64,000 nucleotides of DNA from NCBI RefSeq assembly GCF_900143265.1, contig NZ_FRDJ01000003.1, forward strand, positions 62,001 to 126,000. Direction: 5' to 3'. Source of the stretch: Fervidobacterium gondwanense DSM 13020. Lineage in GTDB: Bacteria; Thermotogota; Thermotogae; Thermotogales; Fervidobacteriaceae. The position numbers and the translations under genes were made by a program. Below the pieces are notes generated by a model. The model searched no databases. It had not been told where the DNA came from and was given only the letters and a program-made list of their open reading frames with translations. How positions within the stretch are numbered: the stretch's first letter is position 1; every line of letters starts with the position of its first letter. Shown one piece after another: positions 32,057 through 40,545 of this stretch.

Positions 32057-33451
32057 TCACACATACCCAAGCCCTGTCATCTTTTCGATTTGGAGTTTTT
32101 TCATTAGTTCTTCTTTTGAAATGCCTTCTTTTTCTGCAAGTATTTCAATGGCTTTCGATATATCGTACCCAGCTTTCCTTATCACTTCCGAAACCGTTTC
32201 GTACCCAAAGTAATTTATCAATGGCGTAAGGTTTGATGTCGACTTTTCAAGGTTTTCTTTGCATTTTTCGTCGTTTACATCCAAGAGTTTGATATATTCT
32301 GCAAGTGCATTACATGAGTTTATGAGTAATCGCATCGATTTAAGCGTGAAGTGTACAATTACCGGTGCGAATTGGTTGAGTTGTAGGTTTCCTTGTGCAC
32401 ATGCATGAGAAACTATCTCGTCATGACCAAACACGGTAAGTGCATTCTGCATGACGTATTCAGGAACGATAGGATTTACTTTTCCAGGCATTATGCTGCT
32501 GCCAACCTGAACGGCTGGCAGTTTGAATTCTCCAATCGCTGTGTTTGGACCGCTGCCGAGCAGGCGTATGTCGTTTGCAATTTTGTAGAGATTCACAGCG
32601 AGAGATTTTAGCAGTCCATGGACTTCGGTGAATGTATCGAGGTTTTGGGTTGCATCTATCAGGTTTTCAGACTTTGCAATTTTCACATTCGCAATCTGCC
32701 TGAGCACTTCGACTATCCTGAGTATGTACTCTTTCGGTGCGCCTACACCTGTTCCTATCGCTGTACCGCCAAGGTTGACACTCCTTATTCTTTCTTCAAC
32801 CTTGTTGAGTCTCCACCTGTCTCGAGCAAGTGCGTCAGCCCACGCACCGAATTGTTGTCCTACCATTATTGGGACTGCGTCCATCAACTGCGTCCTTCCA
32901 ATCGTTCGTACGTTGTAGTACTCTTTCTCCTTTGTTTGTATCATTTCCTGAAGTCTTATAACCCCATCGACAACTTCGCGAAGCCGTACAATCACTGCCA
33001 TCTTCCCGGCTGTTACGAATGTGTCATTTGTCGATTGGTGGAGGTTAACGTGATTGTATGGGTCAACTCTGTATTCGCCTTTCTTTCCTCCAAGCATTTC
33101 CGTTGCACGGTTTGCGATGACTTCGTTGATGTTGAGATTCACAGAAGTACCCGCTCCGCCGCACAGTGGGTCGACAACAATCCATTTTTTCAATTCTTCC
33201 CACTCGTCGCATGCCTTTATTATCGCTTCAGAAATGCTCTTGTCGAGCCTTCCGAGTTCAGCGTTGAGCAATGCTGTGGCTTTCTTTATCATGAAGTAAG
33301 ACCATATGAATTTTTCATCGAAAATCTCACCTGTTGGTGGAAACAATTTCAGAGCTCTTACAGTAGCTATGCCATAATATGCATCTTCCAGTATCTGCTC
33401 TTTTCCAAGGTAATCTTCTTCTATTCTGTATCTTTTCTCTACATTTTCCAT
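32057..33451 (-). CDS. aspA: Aspartate ammonia-lyase
   Basis: The enzyme converts aspartate to fumarate and ammonia. It is 464 residues of the aspartase/fumarase superfamily. Visible are GGAGTSVNLNINEVIANRA, HQSTNDTF, and the signature loop GSSIMPGKVNPIVPE; the IVPE ending is aspartase-like, whereas class II fumarases have TQCE. It lies 6 bases after hydF on the same strand, so it is probably in the ABC-hydF operon. A role in amino-acid catabolism fits the peptide-fermenting context. Confidence 0.88.
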   Translation of the reverse strand: MENVEKRYRIEEDYLGKEQILEDAYYGIATVRALKLFPPTGEIFDEKFIWSYFMIKKATALLNAELGRLDKSISEAIIKACDEWEELKKWIVVDPLCGGAGTSVNLNINEVIANRATEMLGGKKGEYRVDPYNHVNLHQSTNDTFVTAGKMAVIVRLREVVDGVIRLQEMIQTKEKEYYNVRTIGRTQLMDAVPIMVGQQFGAWADALARDRWRLNKVEERIRSVNLGGTAIGTGVGAPKEYILRIVEVLRQIANVKIAKSENLIDATQNLDTFTEVHGLLKSLAVNLYKIANDIRLLGSGPNTAIGEFKLPAVQVGSSIMPGKVNPIVPEYVMQNALTVFGHDEIVSHACAQGNLQLNQFAPVIVHFTLKSMRLLINSCNALAEYIKLLDVNDEKCKENLEKSTSNLTPLINYFGYETVSEVIRKAGYDISKAIEILAEKEGISKEELMKKLQIEKMTGLGYV

Positions 33452-33457
33452 GTCTAA

Positions 33458-34681
33458 CTACCTCTTTGCAACAGATATCTTGAGTGGCTCAAGTGCCCGT
33501 TCAAGCACGCCGTGCATGTAGGAAATGACTATTCCGTAATTTGTCATCGGGATGCCGAGGCGCTTGAACATCCTCACCCTTCTCATCATTTGGTTCCTTG
33601 TATTCACGCAACCACCGCAGTGTATGACGAGCTTTGCATCCGCTACTTCTTCGTATTCAGGCATGTCTACTCCAGCCCACACTTTGAAATTTATATTTGC
33701 TCCTGTATGATTGACAAGCCACCTCGGAATCTTTACACGACCTATGTCTTCTGTTAACGGTCTATGCGTACATCCTTCCATTATTATCACTGTATCGCCA
33801 TCTTTTAGTTTTTCTATCTCGTACACGCTTTCTACAAAGTACCGTATGTCGCCTCTGTAATTTGCTTCGAGTATTGAGAACGTTGTCAGTGCTACATCAC
33901 TTGGAACGTCGGACGCAACTTTCATGACCGCCTGTGAGTCGGTTATGACAAGCTTCGGTGGTTCGTTCAGTTTTTCAAGTGTGTATCTCAGCTCTCTTTC
34001 CTTAGCAACAATTGCGACCGCTTCTCTGTCAAGGATTTCTCTTATGGCATGGACTTGCGGCATTATTAGCCTTCCTTTTGGCGCACCGAGGTCTATCGGG
34101 ACGACTAAGACCACCAAATCGCCCGCGTCGACGAATTCCGGAATGAACGGCAGTTCATCGTCGCTTGGTATAATTTCGTTCAGTGTCTTGCCTATATTTT
34201 CAAAACCTGATTTCCTCACAGAACTTACTACAAATACTCTCGTAGAGAATTCTCTTTCATATGCTCGAGCTATTTCTTCTGCTTTTTTGTCCAGTAAATC
34301 GGCTTTATTTACCGCAACGATAAATGGAATTTCGAGCTCTTTGAAAATTTCTGTGATTCTTTTTTCGTATTCACCTGGGAAATTGTCTGTCACAAGTATT
34401 CCAGCATCAGCTTTGTAGAAAGCTTTGATTGCTTTCTGAACCCTCTTTTCGCCAAGTTCACCAACATCGTCAAGCCCGGGAGTGTCTATGAGCGTAACTG
34501 GCCCAAGAGGATGTAATTCCATAGCTTTATAAACAGGGTCTGTCGTTGTCCCGGGCACGTCACTCACTATCGATATCTCTTGTCCAGTTAAAGCGTTCAT
34601 GAAAGAAGATTTTCCAACGTTTCTTCGTCCGACTATCGAGATGTATTTTCTAAATCCACCACTTGGTAACAATCTTAACAC
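33458..34681 (-). CDS. hydF: [FeFe]-hydrogenase maturation GTPase HydF
   Basis: HydF is the scaffold on which the [2Fe] subcluster is assembled before transfer to the hydrogenase. It is 407 residues: a GTPase domain with GRRNVGKS (18-25), PGTTTDP, DTPG and NKAD, a dimerisation domain, and the cluster-binding domain with Cys304 in EGCTHRP, and His354, Cys355 and Cys358 in HCGGC. It lies between the ABC transporter genes and aspA in one minus-strand operon, apart from hydE and hydG. Confidence 0.95.
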   Translation of the reverse strand: MLRLLPSGGFRKYISIVGRRNVGKSSFMNALTGQEISIVSDVPGTTTDPVYKAMELHPLGPVTLIDTPGLDDVGELGEKRVQKAIKAFYKADAGILVTDNFPGEYEKRITEIFKELEIPFIVAVNKADLLDKKAEEIARAYEREFSTRVFVVSSVRKSGFENIGKTLNEIIPSDDELPFIPEFVDAGDLVVLVVPIDLGAPKGRLIMPQVHAIREILDREAVAIVAKERELRYTLEKLNEPPKLVITDSQAVMKVASDVPSDVALTTFSILEANYRGDIRYFVESVYEIEKLKDGDTVIIMEGCTHRPLTEDIGRVKIPRWLVNHTGANINFKVWAGVDMPEYEEVADAKLVIHCGGCVNTRNQMMRRVRMFKRLGIPMTNYGIVISYMHGVLERALEPLKISVAKR

Positions 34682-34694
34682 CTCACAAATTCAG

Positions 34695-35612
34695 CTATTT
34701 TGTGTAGAAGAACTTTTCATCTGGCACCTTTGGCATGCCTTCGGGATACAATTCATTCAGTTTTCTCAAGTACGATAAAACCTCGTCTTTACAATCAGCC
34801 GCACTTACGTAGTTGTACTGGCTTCTCTGGAGCGAAGTTTTGAGCACATTTGCTGGCATTCCGAGTTGTGCACTCGTAATTTCGACTGCTCTGTCGATAT
34901 TTTTGTACGCCCACGACAAGCTTTCTTTAAACGATTTTTCGAAAAGTCTTACGGTTTGCGGATAGTCAACGAGCTTTCCAGTAACGAAGATACCAGTGAT
35001 TGGAATTCCGTATTTCAATCCTGATGCCTTGTTCCACTCATCTTGTAGGTCAAGTATTATCTTTCCTTTCGACAATGTCATCGTAACGAACGGCTCTGGA
35101 ATCGCGGCGATTTTGATTTTTCCACTGTTGAATAAAGACACTATTTCTTGTGGCTGTGCGTAAGCAAACGTAACATCTTTGTCTGGTTCAAGACCGTTCT
35201 TGACGAGTAAGTATCTCATAACTATGTCTGCTGTCTGTCCTCTACCGTGTGCTGTGTAGATTTTCTCACCTTTGAAGCTCTGAAAGCCTTTGAACTCAAA
35301 GTCTGGAGAGGCAACGACATAGAAGAGCCTCCAGCTGTAAACTCCAACGAGCCTTACGTCTACACCTTTGTTGTACAGTGTTGCGCCAAACGTAACTGGA
35401 AGTGCTGCAAAGTTGACTTTTTTCGAGACTATATATGCCGTGGCTTCGTCCATTGTCTTCCAAAGTTTAATATCAAGCGCAATGTCAGTTTTCACTTCTT
35501 TGTTCAGAAGTCCTGCAACCGGGAAGATAGTAGGTCCGAATGGATTGATAAGCGTAACACCAAAACCGAATATCACCGAGAATAATAGAATAATGCTCAC
35601 AAACTTCTTCAT
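34695..35612 (-). CDS. ABC transporter substrate-binding protein, NMT1/SsuA type
   Basis: A 305-residue exported binding protein. The signal peptide spans about residues 1-20 (hydrophobic core VSIILLFSVIFGFG). The mature part has the features of the NMT1/THI5-SsuA class (FAALPVTFGATLYNKG, PEPFVT), whose members bind thiamine precursors, sulfonates or similar small anions. The ligand here is unknown. The ATG at 35612 follows GAGGAGGT and overlaps the ATPase stop (ATGA). It is followed 13 bases on by hydF. Confidence 0.83.
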   Translation of the reverse strand: MKKFVSIILLFSVIFGFGVTLINPFGPTIFPVAGLLNKEVKTDIALDIKLWKTMDEATAYIVSKKVNFAALPVTFGATLYNKGVDVRLVGVYSWRLFYVVASPDFEFKGFQSFKGEKIYTAHGRGQTADIVMRYLLVKNGLEPDKDVTFAYAQPQEIVSLFNSGKIKIAAIPEPFVTMTLSKGKIILDLQDEWNKASGLKYGIPITGIFVTGKLVDYPQTVRLFEKSFKESLSWAYKNIDRAVEITSAQLGMPANVLKTSLQRSQYNYVSAADCKDEVLSYLRKLNELYPEGMPKVPDEKFFYTK

Positions 35613-36346
35613 ACACTCCACCTCCTCATGATTTTAGAGAGAATTTCAGATTCCGCACTAAGAAACTCGGAATTCGATATATCTTTTGGTATCCTTGAAA
35701 CATCTATCGTCTCCAAAATTCTGCTGGGTTTATCGCTGAGCAAGTATATCTTATCAGAAAGTAATAAAGCCTCCCTCACATCGTGAGTCACGACGACCAT
35801 GGAAAAGCAGGCTTCTTTTCTTTTCTGAATGATGTCAGAGATTATGGATATCTTCAAATGTACATCCAAGGATGCAAATGGTTCGTCGAGCAACAAGAGC
35901 TGTGGATTTACAAGCAATGCTCTTGCCAGATTAACCCTTTGCCTCATTCCACCACTCAATTTTGAAGGCATGTAGTTTGCAAAATCATCTATTCTAAGCG
36001 ATTCTAAAATCTGGTGTATCTTTTCTTCGTCCTCCACAACGAATTTAAGGTTTTCTAAAACGTTCTTCCAAGGTATTAAGCGCGGTTCTTGAAAAACATA
36101 TCCTATTCGTTCAGCGTACAGTTCGACTTTTCCTTGAAAATCGTGAACCAACCCTGCCATTATACGAATCAAAGTAGTCTTTCCACAACCTGATGGTCCG
36201 AGGAGTGCGATAGATTCACCTTCTAACAATTCAAACGATATATCACTTATCACTTTCAGTGGTCCGAAATGCTTTGATAAATTCTCGATCTTCAACAGGA
36301 TTTTATTCTTTATGCTACATACTTGCTCCACTATACCAGCTCCCAA
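35609..36346 (-). CDS. ABC transporter ATP-binding protein
   Basis: A 245-residue ATPase of the nitrate/sulfonate/taurine (SsuB/TauB) type. Walker A is GPSGCGKT, the Q loop is YVFQEPRLIPW, the signature is LSGGMRQR, Walker B is LLLLDEPF, and the switch is THDVREA. It overlaps the permease by 16 bases and the binding protein by 4. Confidence 0.93.
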   Translation of the reverse strand: MGAGIVEQVCSIKNKILLKIENLSKHFGPLKVISDISFELLEGESIALLGPSGCGKTTLIRIMAGLVHDFQGKVELYAERIGYVFQEPRLIPWKNVLENLKFVVEDEEKIHQILESLRIDDFANYMPSKLSGGMRQRVNLARALLVNPQLLLLDEPFASLDVHLKISIISDIIQKRKEACFSMVVVTHDVREALLLSDKIYLLSDKPSRILETIDVSRIPKDISNSEFLSAESEILSKIMRRWSV

Positions 36347-37077
36347 TTTTTGAGTGCATTTTTGATAAACCTATTAACGAAATTCTCCACTGTAAGTCCT
36401 ATTATTATGATAATTGCAGTGTACGCGTATACTTTCTCAACGCTGACAGATTGCCTTGCCCAAGCTATCAACACGCCGATACCATTATCTCCGCACATGT
36501 ATTCGGATACGACGACAACTTTCCAAACGTTTCCAAAGATAACTTGTATAGCACTTAAAAACTGAGGTAAGATGGAGCCTAAGTAAATATCTTTTACAAC
36601 CTTTTTTCTACTGACCTTGTAAACTCTTGCCATTTCTAACAATTTCCTGTCAGTTGTCTGTATTCCAACAGCAGTCGAGAGAATAGCATGAGGTAGCAAA
36701 GATAGAATGCTTACGACAACCGGACCAGTCCATCCAATGCCCCAGATGAACATCACCAAAGCAAGCCACGTGATTATGGGTATCGCTTGGACAACCAAAA
36801 TTAGAGGTCTAAACATGTTGCACAATGTCTCATTTAGCCCAATTATGAAGCCTATGAATACACCCACTGTTACGGTTGAAATCAACACCACAATGACTTT
36901 GAGAAGCGTTGAACCCAAAGAGTCAAGAACTCCCAATCTCATCAATTCCAAAGCCATCGTTTTAAGTACCAAGGGCGGTCTTGGAAGTATAAGGTCAGAA
37001 TTGATTATGTAGGATAAAAGCCACCATGTGAAAAAGATTACAAACAAGCCGAAAACGTACTTCAAAAATGTTCGCAT
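36331..37077 (-). CDS. ABC transporter permease, SsuC/TauC type
   Basis: A 248-residue membrane protein with about six helices and the inner-membrane signature near AVGIQTTDRKLLEMARVY, followed by LPQFLSAIQVIFGNVWKVVVVSE. It is the first gene of the permease-ATPase-binding protein-hydF-aspA operon. Its promoter must lie in 37078-37209, back to back with the promoter of the TM1266-type gene; I cannot place it with confidence. Confidence 0.9.
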   Translation of the reverse strand: MRTFLKYVFGLFVIFFTWWLLSYIINSDLILPRPPLVLKTMALELMRLGVLDSLGSTLLKVIVVLISTVTVGVFIGFIIGLNETLCNMFRPLILVVQAIPIITWLALVMFIWGIGWTGPVVVSILSLLPHAILSTAVGIQTTDRKLLEMARVYKVSRKKVVKDIYLGSILPQFLSAIQVIFGNVWKVVVVSEYMCGDNGIGVLIAWARQSVSVEKVYAYTAIIIIIGLTVENFVNRFIKNALKNWELV

Positions 37078-37147
37078 TTTAATTCACCTGCTTCATTTTT
37101 TGTCGAAACTTAGCTATACACAATACAATTTTTTCAAAGTGAAACTT

Positions 37148-37177
37148 TTGACAAAGTATACCTGCTTTTGATATAAT
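37148..37177 (+). promoter_or_regulatory. Promoter of the TM1266-type gene
   Basis: TTGACA (37148-37153) and TATAAT (37172-37177), both perfect, are 18 bases apart and end 32 bases before the start codon. Confidence 0.8.
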
Positions 37178-37209
37178 AATGATACCACAAAACAAAGGGG
37201 GTGTAGTGC

Positions 37210-37479
37210 ATGGCAAAAGATATCACTGTAAGAACTGTTATGGCTATTCTTGTTGACAAGAGAGAACAAGCTGCCGTAGAAGTTCAGAAGTTGCTCACAG
37301 AGTACGGCTGCTACATCAAAACGCGTCTTGGACTCCATGAAGGTGCAGGCCAATACTGCTCGCCAGTTGGGCTTATAATCCTTGAACTTGTTGACGATGA
37401 AACAAAACACGAAGAGCTCTGCCAAAAACTCAACGGTATTGATGGTGTGACTGCTAAGTACATGAAGTTAGAAATATAA
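37210..37479 (+). CDS. TM1266-family iron-only hydrogenase system regulator (copy 1)
   Basis: An 89-residue protein of the TM1266/putative iron-only hydrogenase system regulator family, which has an ACT-like, NikR-C-terminal fold. Typical are the start of strand 1 (RTVMAILVDKREQAA), the LGLHEGAGQY stretch and the end GIDGVTAKYMKLEI. GGGGGTGTAG precedes the ATG. It points away from the ABC-hydF operon and towards hydE. Family members travel with hydE/F/G; their mechanism is unknown. Confidence 0.85.
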   Translation: MAKDITVRTVMAILVDKREQAAVEVQKLLTEYGCYIKTRLGLHEGAGQYCSPVGLIILELVDDETKHEELCQKLNGIDGVTAKYMKLEI

Positions 37480-37500
37480 ATCACGTACACAAACAATCAT

Positions 37501-37527
37501 AAGGCGGTGATATTCACCGCCTTTTTT
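37501..37527. terminator. Bidirectional terminator between the TM1266-type gene and hydE
   Basis: AAGGCGGTGA-TAT-TCACCGCCTT, a 10-bp stem followed by TTTTA. The hydE stop lies at its far edge, so it probably serves both strands. Confidence 0.88.
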
Positions 37528-38554
37528 ATACAAAGATTTCATCAATTCTCTTCCTGCTTCCGAATCCTTCGCCAACAGTTAAGCCCACACTTTTTATCAT
37601 CGCCTTAGTGCATTCAACGCAAGCTGTGTCTTTTTCAAATAAACATATTTTTCCCGGATACAACGAGTAATTCGGTCTGTACGGATTTGGCGTCAAGTTT
37701 GGCATTATTACATTCGCACCGTACTTGAGTCCGTATTGGCGACCGTAGGGATTTATAGAGCCAAGCGCTGTTGTAGCTGGTATGTTAGCTGTTGGGACTA
37801 CTATACGAGCGAGTGCAACCATTCTCAGTGTTGTTTTCAAATCTCCTCCATTTGCATCTTTGAGCGGTGTGTCGGGATTCGGTATGTATGGTCCTATCCC
37901 TATCATGTCAGCGTCGATTTCTTTCAAGAACGCCAAATCCAAAGCCAAGTCGTAAGGTGTCTGACCAGGTAATCCAACCATGAAGCCTGCGCCAGTTTCG
38001 TAACCAAGTCTTTTTATCTCGTACAAGTGCGCTTTTCTGTTCTCGAACGTGTCACCGGGATGCAATTTTGCGTACAGCTCCGGTGAAGCTGTTTCGTGGC
38101 GCATCAGGTACCTATCAGCACCGAGTTCTTTCCAAATTCTGTATTCTTCAAATGTTCGTTCACCGATGCTGAGTGTTATTGCAACATCAAGTTCTTTGAT
38201 TTGTTTGATGATATCGCACATCATTTCTGTTGTGTAATATGGATCCTCGCCGGATTGCAGTACTACTGTTTTAATTCCCATCTGGGCTATCAACTTAGCG
38301 CGTGCAACAATCTCTTCGACGCTCATTCTGTATCTCGTTAAGTTCTTATTTTCAGCTCTCAAACCGCAATATAGACAGTGTTGAGAGCAGTAATTCGAAA
38401 ATTCTATGATTGCTCTCAAATACACTTCATCACCAACATATTTCCTTCTAATTTCATCTGCAGTCCTGAATATCTCTTCATCGTATTCATCTGTGCTAAT
38501 TATATGCGTCAAATAATCCAAATCAACATTCTGAATCTTCTTTACATCCAACAT
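37526..38554 (-). CDS. hydE: [FeFe]-hydrogenase H-cluster radical SAM maturase HydE
   Basis: A radical-SAM enzyme in the assembly of the [2Fe] subcluster. It is 342 residues, with the cluster motif Cys56-x3-Cys60-x2-Cys63 (CSQHCLYC) followed by a complete TIM barrel. The ATG at 38554 is chosen because GAGGTGA overlaps the earlier GTG at 38563. It is the last gene of a minus-strand run: hydrogenase, TM1266-type protein, hydG, small unknown, hydE. Confidence 0.95.
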   Translation of the reverse strand: MLDVKKIQNVDLDYLTHIISTDEYDEEIFRTADEIRRKYVGDEVYLRAIIEFSNYCSQHCLYCGLRAENKNLTRYRMSVEEIVARAKLIAQMGIKTVVLQSGEDPYYTTEMMCDIIKQIKELDVAITLSIGERTFEEYRIWKELGADRYLMRHETASPELYAKLHPGDTFENRKAHLYEIKRLGYETGAGFMVGLPGQTPYDLALDLAFLKEIDADMIGIGPYIPNPDTPLKDANGGDLKTTLRMVALARIVVPTANIPATTALGSINPYGRQYGLKYGANVIMPNLTPNPYRPNYSLYPGKICLFEKDTACVECTKAMIKSVGLTVGEGFGSRKRIDEIFV

Positions 38555-38574
38555 ATGCTTCACCTCAACGATTT

Positions 38575-38853
38575 TTATTCCTTCAAGTCACTTGATTCGC
38601 TCGGTTCTCTCATTTCCTTTACTCTCTCAATTATCTCTCTAATCAAAACGTATTCATCTTCATCTATTTCCCTCTCAGCGAACATTAGGTACTTTTCATC
38701 CTCATACACGATGAAGCTTTCAGTGTACCGCTCATCTCCAGCTCGGGCTATGCAGGACAAACGTCTGCCTATTTTTTCACATATCCATATTTTTGTATTG
38801 AGCATTGCTGCGTATTGTATTAACATGGAGCTTAACTTCTCAAAATCTGACAT
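38575..38853 (-). CDS. Small unknown protein between hydG and hydE
   Basis: A 92-residue soluble protein that I do not recognise. It starts with MSDFEKLSSMLIQYA, has two mid-protein beta stretches (KIWICEKIG, ERYTESFIVYED) containing two Cys, and ends in a charged helix. The start at 38853 overlaps the end of hydG by 14 bases, and hydE begins 20 bases later, so it is transcribed with both. This makes a role in H-cluster assembly or its regulation plausible; nothing in the sequence proves it. Confidence 0.7.
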   Translation of the reverse strand: MSDFEKLSSMLIQYAAMLNTKIWICEKIGRRLSCIARAGDERYTESFIVYEDEKYLMFAEREIDEDEYVLIREIIERVKEMREPSESSDLKE

Positions 38854-40249
38854 CTCTCTCACCACGGTCGATTCTCTCAAGATACTTCTCAACCATTTCT
38901 CTGCTATTTACTCTTTCCATTTCTTTTCGTATCAATTCATTACCAATTCTCTTGGTTTCTTCCGAGGCATAGTCGTTGAGGTATTCTCTGAGCGTGAACA
39001 GAGCATTTGGCGTGCAGAATCTTTTTACGAAGCCCGGTATTGCAAATTCCATGAAGTGCTCTCCTGTTCTTCCCATTCTGTAACATGCTGTACAGAAAGA
39101 TGGTATATAGCCTTCTTTGAGCAGATCCTGAATAACTTCCTCAAGAGTTCTGTTATCGCCGAGTATAAATTGGCTCTTGCGTATCTTTTCTGGGTCATCT
39201 TGCGAATACGAACCTATTCCTATGCTTGAACCGCCATCGATTTGCGAAACGCCCATTTTTAAAACTTCTTTTCTCAGTTCAGCCGGTTCGCGAGCTGTAA
39301 GAATCATTCCTGTGTATGGTACTGCAAGTCGTATTATAGCAACCAATTTTTTAAAATCTTCGTCGCTGACCTTGTAAGGTGGATGGTATGATATTTCACT
39401 TCCGACAGCAGGTTCTATTCTTGGGAATGATATCGTGTGAGGACCAACGCCGAACCTTTCTTCAAGATGAATTGTATGGTATATCAATCCCATCACTTCG
39501 TACTTCCAGTTGAACAGTCCAAAGAGTGCACCGATGCCTACATCATCTATTCCTGCAAGCATTGCTCTGTCAAGGCCATAAAGCCTCCAAGCGTAGTTGG
39601 ATTTTGGACCTCTTGGGTGCAACTGTCTATATGTTGGCTGATGATAAGTTTCCTGGAATATCTGGAACGTTCCAATTCCAGCATCTTTAATGATCTTGTA
39701 TCCTTCCACAGTCTGTGGTGCTGCGTTAACGTTCACTCTTCTGATCTCACCATTTCCGATTTTCGTGTCGTATATTATGCGTATCGTCTCGGCTATGAAC
39801 TCGGGGCTGTACCTTGGATGTTCGCCGTAAACTACTATCAAGCGCTTGTGTCCTTTTGAGACAAGAGCTTCAACTTCCTTTCTAAGCTCGGAAAATTCGA
39901 GAGTTTTCCTGTACACTTCTGTGTTTGAACTTCTGAATCCGCAGTACACACAGTCGTTGATACAGTCATTTCCTATATAAAGAGGTGCAAAGAGCACTAT
40001 TCTATTCCCGTAAATTCTCTCTTTAAGCGTTCTGGCAGCGTGGAATATTTCTTCTAAGAGTTCAGGTTCTTCAACATTCAATAGCGTTGCGACTTCTTCA
40101 GGTTCTAATCTGTTTTTGTTTAATGATTTTTCCAAAATTTCCATTACGCGCGATCTATCCGGGTTCTTTGTCTGTTCAAGAAGCTCCCATATTTCAGCCT
40201 CTGGAATAAATGTCTTTTCGGTATCGATTTCTTTTGTAAAGACATACAT
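38840..40249 (-). CDS. hydG: [FeFe]-hydrogenase H-cluster radical SAM maturase HydG
   Basis: HydG splits tyrosine to give the CO and CN ligands of the H-cluster. It is 469 residues: the radical-SAM motif Cys96-x3-Cys100-x2-Cys103 (CINDCVYC), the ThiH-like barrel, and the C-terminal auxiliary cluster motif Cys386-x2-Cys389-x22-Cys412 (CTACYRMGRTGEHFME). It follows the second TM1266-type gene by 26 bases and overlaps the small unknown gene. Confidence 0.96.
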   Translation of the reverse strand: MYVFTKEIDTEKTFIPEAEIWELLEQTKNPDRSRVMEILEKSLNKNRLEPEEVATLLNVEEPELLEEIFHAARTLKERIYGNRIVLFAPLYIGNDCINDCVYCGFRSSNTEVYRKTLEFSELRKEVEALVSKGHKRLIVVYGEHPRYSPEFIAETIRIIYDTKIGNGEIRRVNVNAAPQTVEGYKIIKDAGIGTFQIFQETYHQPTYRQLHPRGPKSNYAWRLYGLDRAMLAGIDDVGIGALFGLFNWKYEVMGLIYHTIHLEERFGVGPHTISFPRIEPAVGSEISYHPPYKVSDEDFKKLVAIIRLAVPYTGMILTAREPAELRKEVLKMGVSQIDGGSSIGIGSYSQDDPEKIRKSQFILGDNRTLEEVIQDLLKEGYIPSFCTACYRMGRTGEHFMEFAIPGFVKRFCTPNALFTLREYLNDYASEETKRIGNELIRKEMERVNSREMVEKYLERIDRGERDVRF

Positions 40250-40275
40250 CTTAAATCACCTCCGTATATTCTCTT

Positions 40276-40530
40276 TTAAACTGCTATGCTTTTAACCTTT
40301 ACTCCCTTAACATTCCCAAGTTTTCCAGTAAATGCACCAAGGTTATCGTTCGTTGTCTTTACGATAAGAAACACTATTGCTATGTTTTCATCTGGCACAG
40401 GATATCCGACTCTCAGTTTTATTATCTCAGCATATTGGTGGAGCAATTCATTTACTTTTGAGTACGCATTTTCCCTGTCGTGAACGATGATATCGACCGT
40501 GTAATATCTTTCTTCTGCTTTTCCTTCCAC
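40276..40530 (-). CDS. TM1266-family hydrogenase system protein (copy 2)
   Basis: An 84-residue protein with the same ACT-like pattern as the gene at 37210 (strand YYTVDIIVHDRENAYSKV, mid-strand LRVGYPVPDENIAIVFLIV, end GNVKGVKVKSIAV), but clearly diverged. It lies 15 bases after the monomeric hydrogenase gene and 26 before hydG. Two different family members near one hydEG set suggests they are not redundant. Confidence 0.78.
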   Translation of the reverse strand: MEGKAEERYYTVDIIVHDRENAYSKVNELLHQYAEIIKLRVGYPVPDENIAIVFLIVKTTNDNLGAFTGKLGNVKGVKVKSIAV

Positions 40531-40545
40531 TCGGGAAACCTCCTT

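Noticed and set aside
32618-33457. 279-residue open frame on the plus strand opposite aspA
   Set aside because: It mirrors the coding strand of a clear aspartase and has no ribosome site or recognisable motif.
38378-39229. 283-residue open frame opposite hydE and hydG
   Set aside because: It lies antisense to two well-supported genes and its composition is that of a shadow frame.
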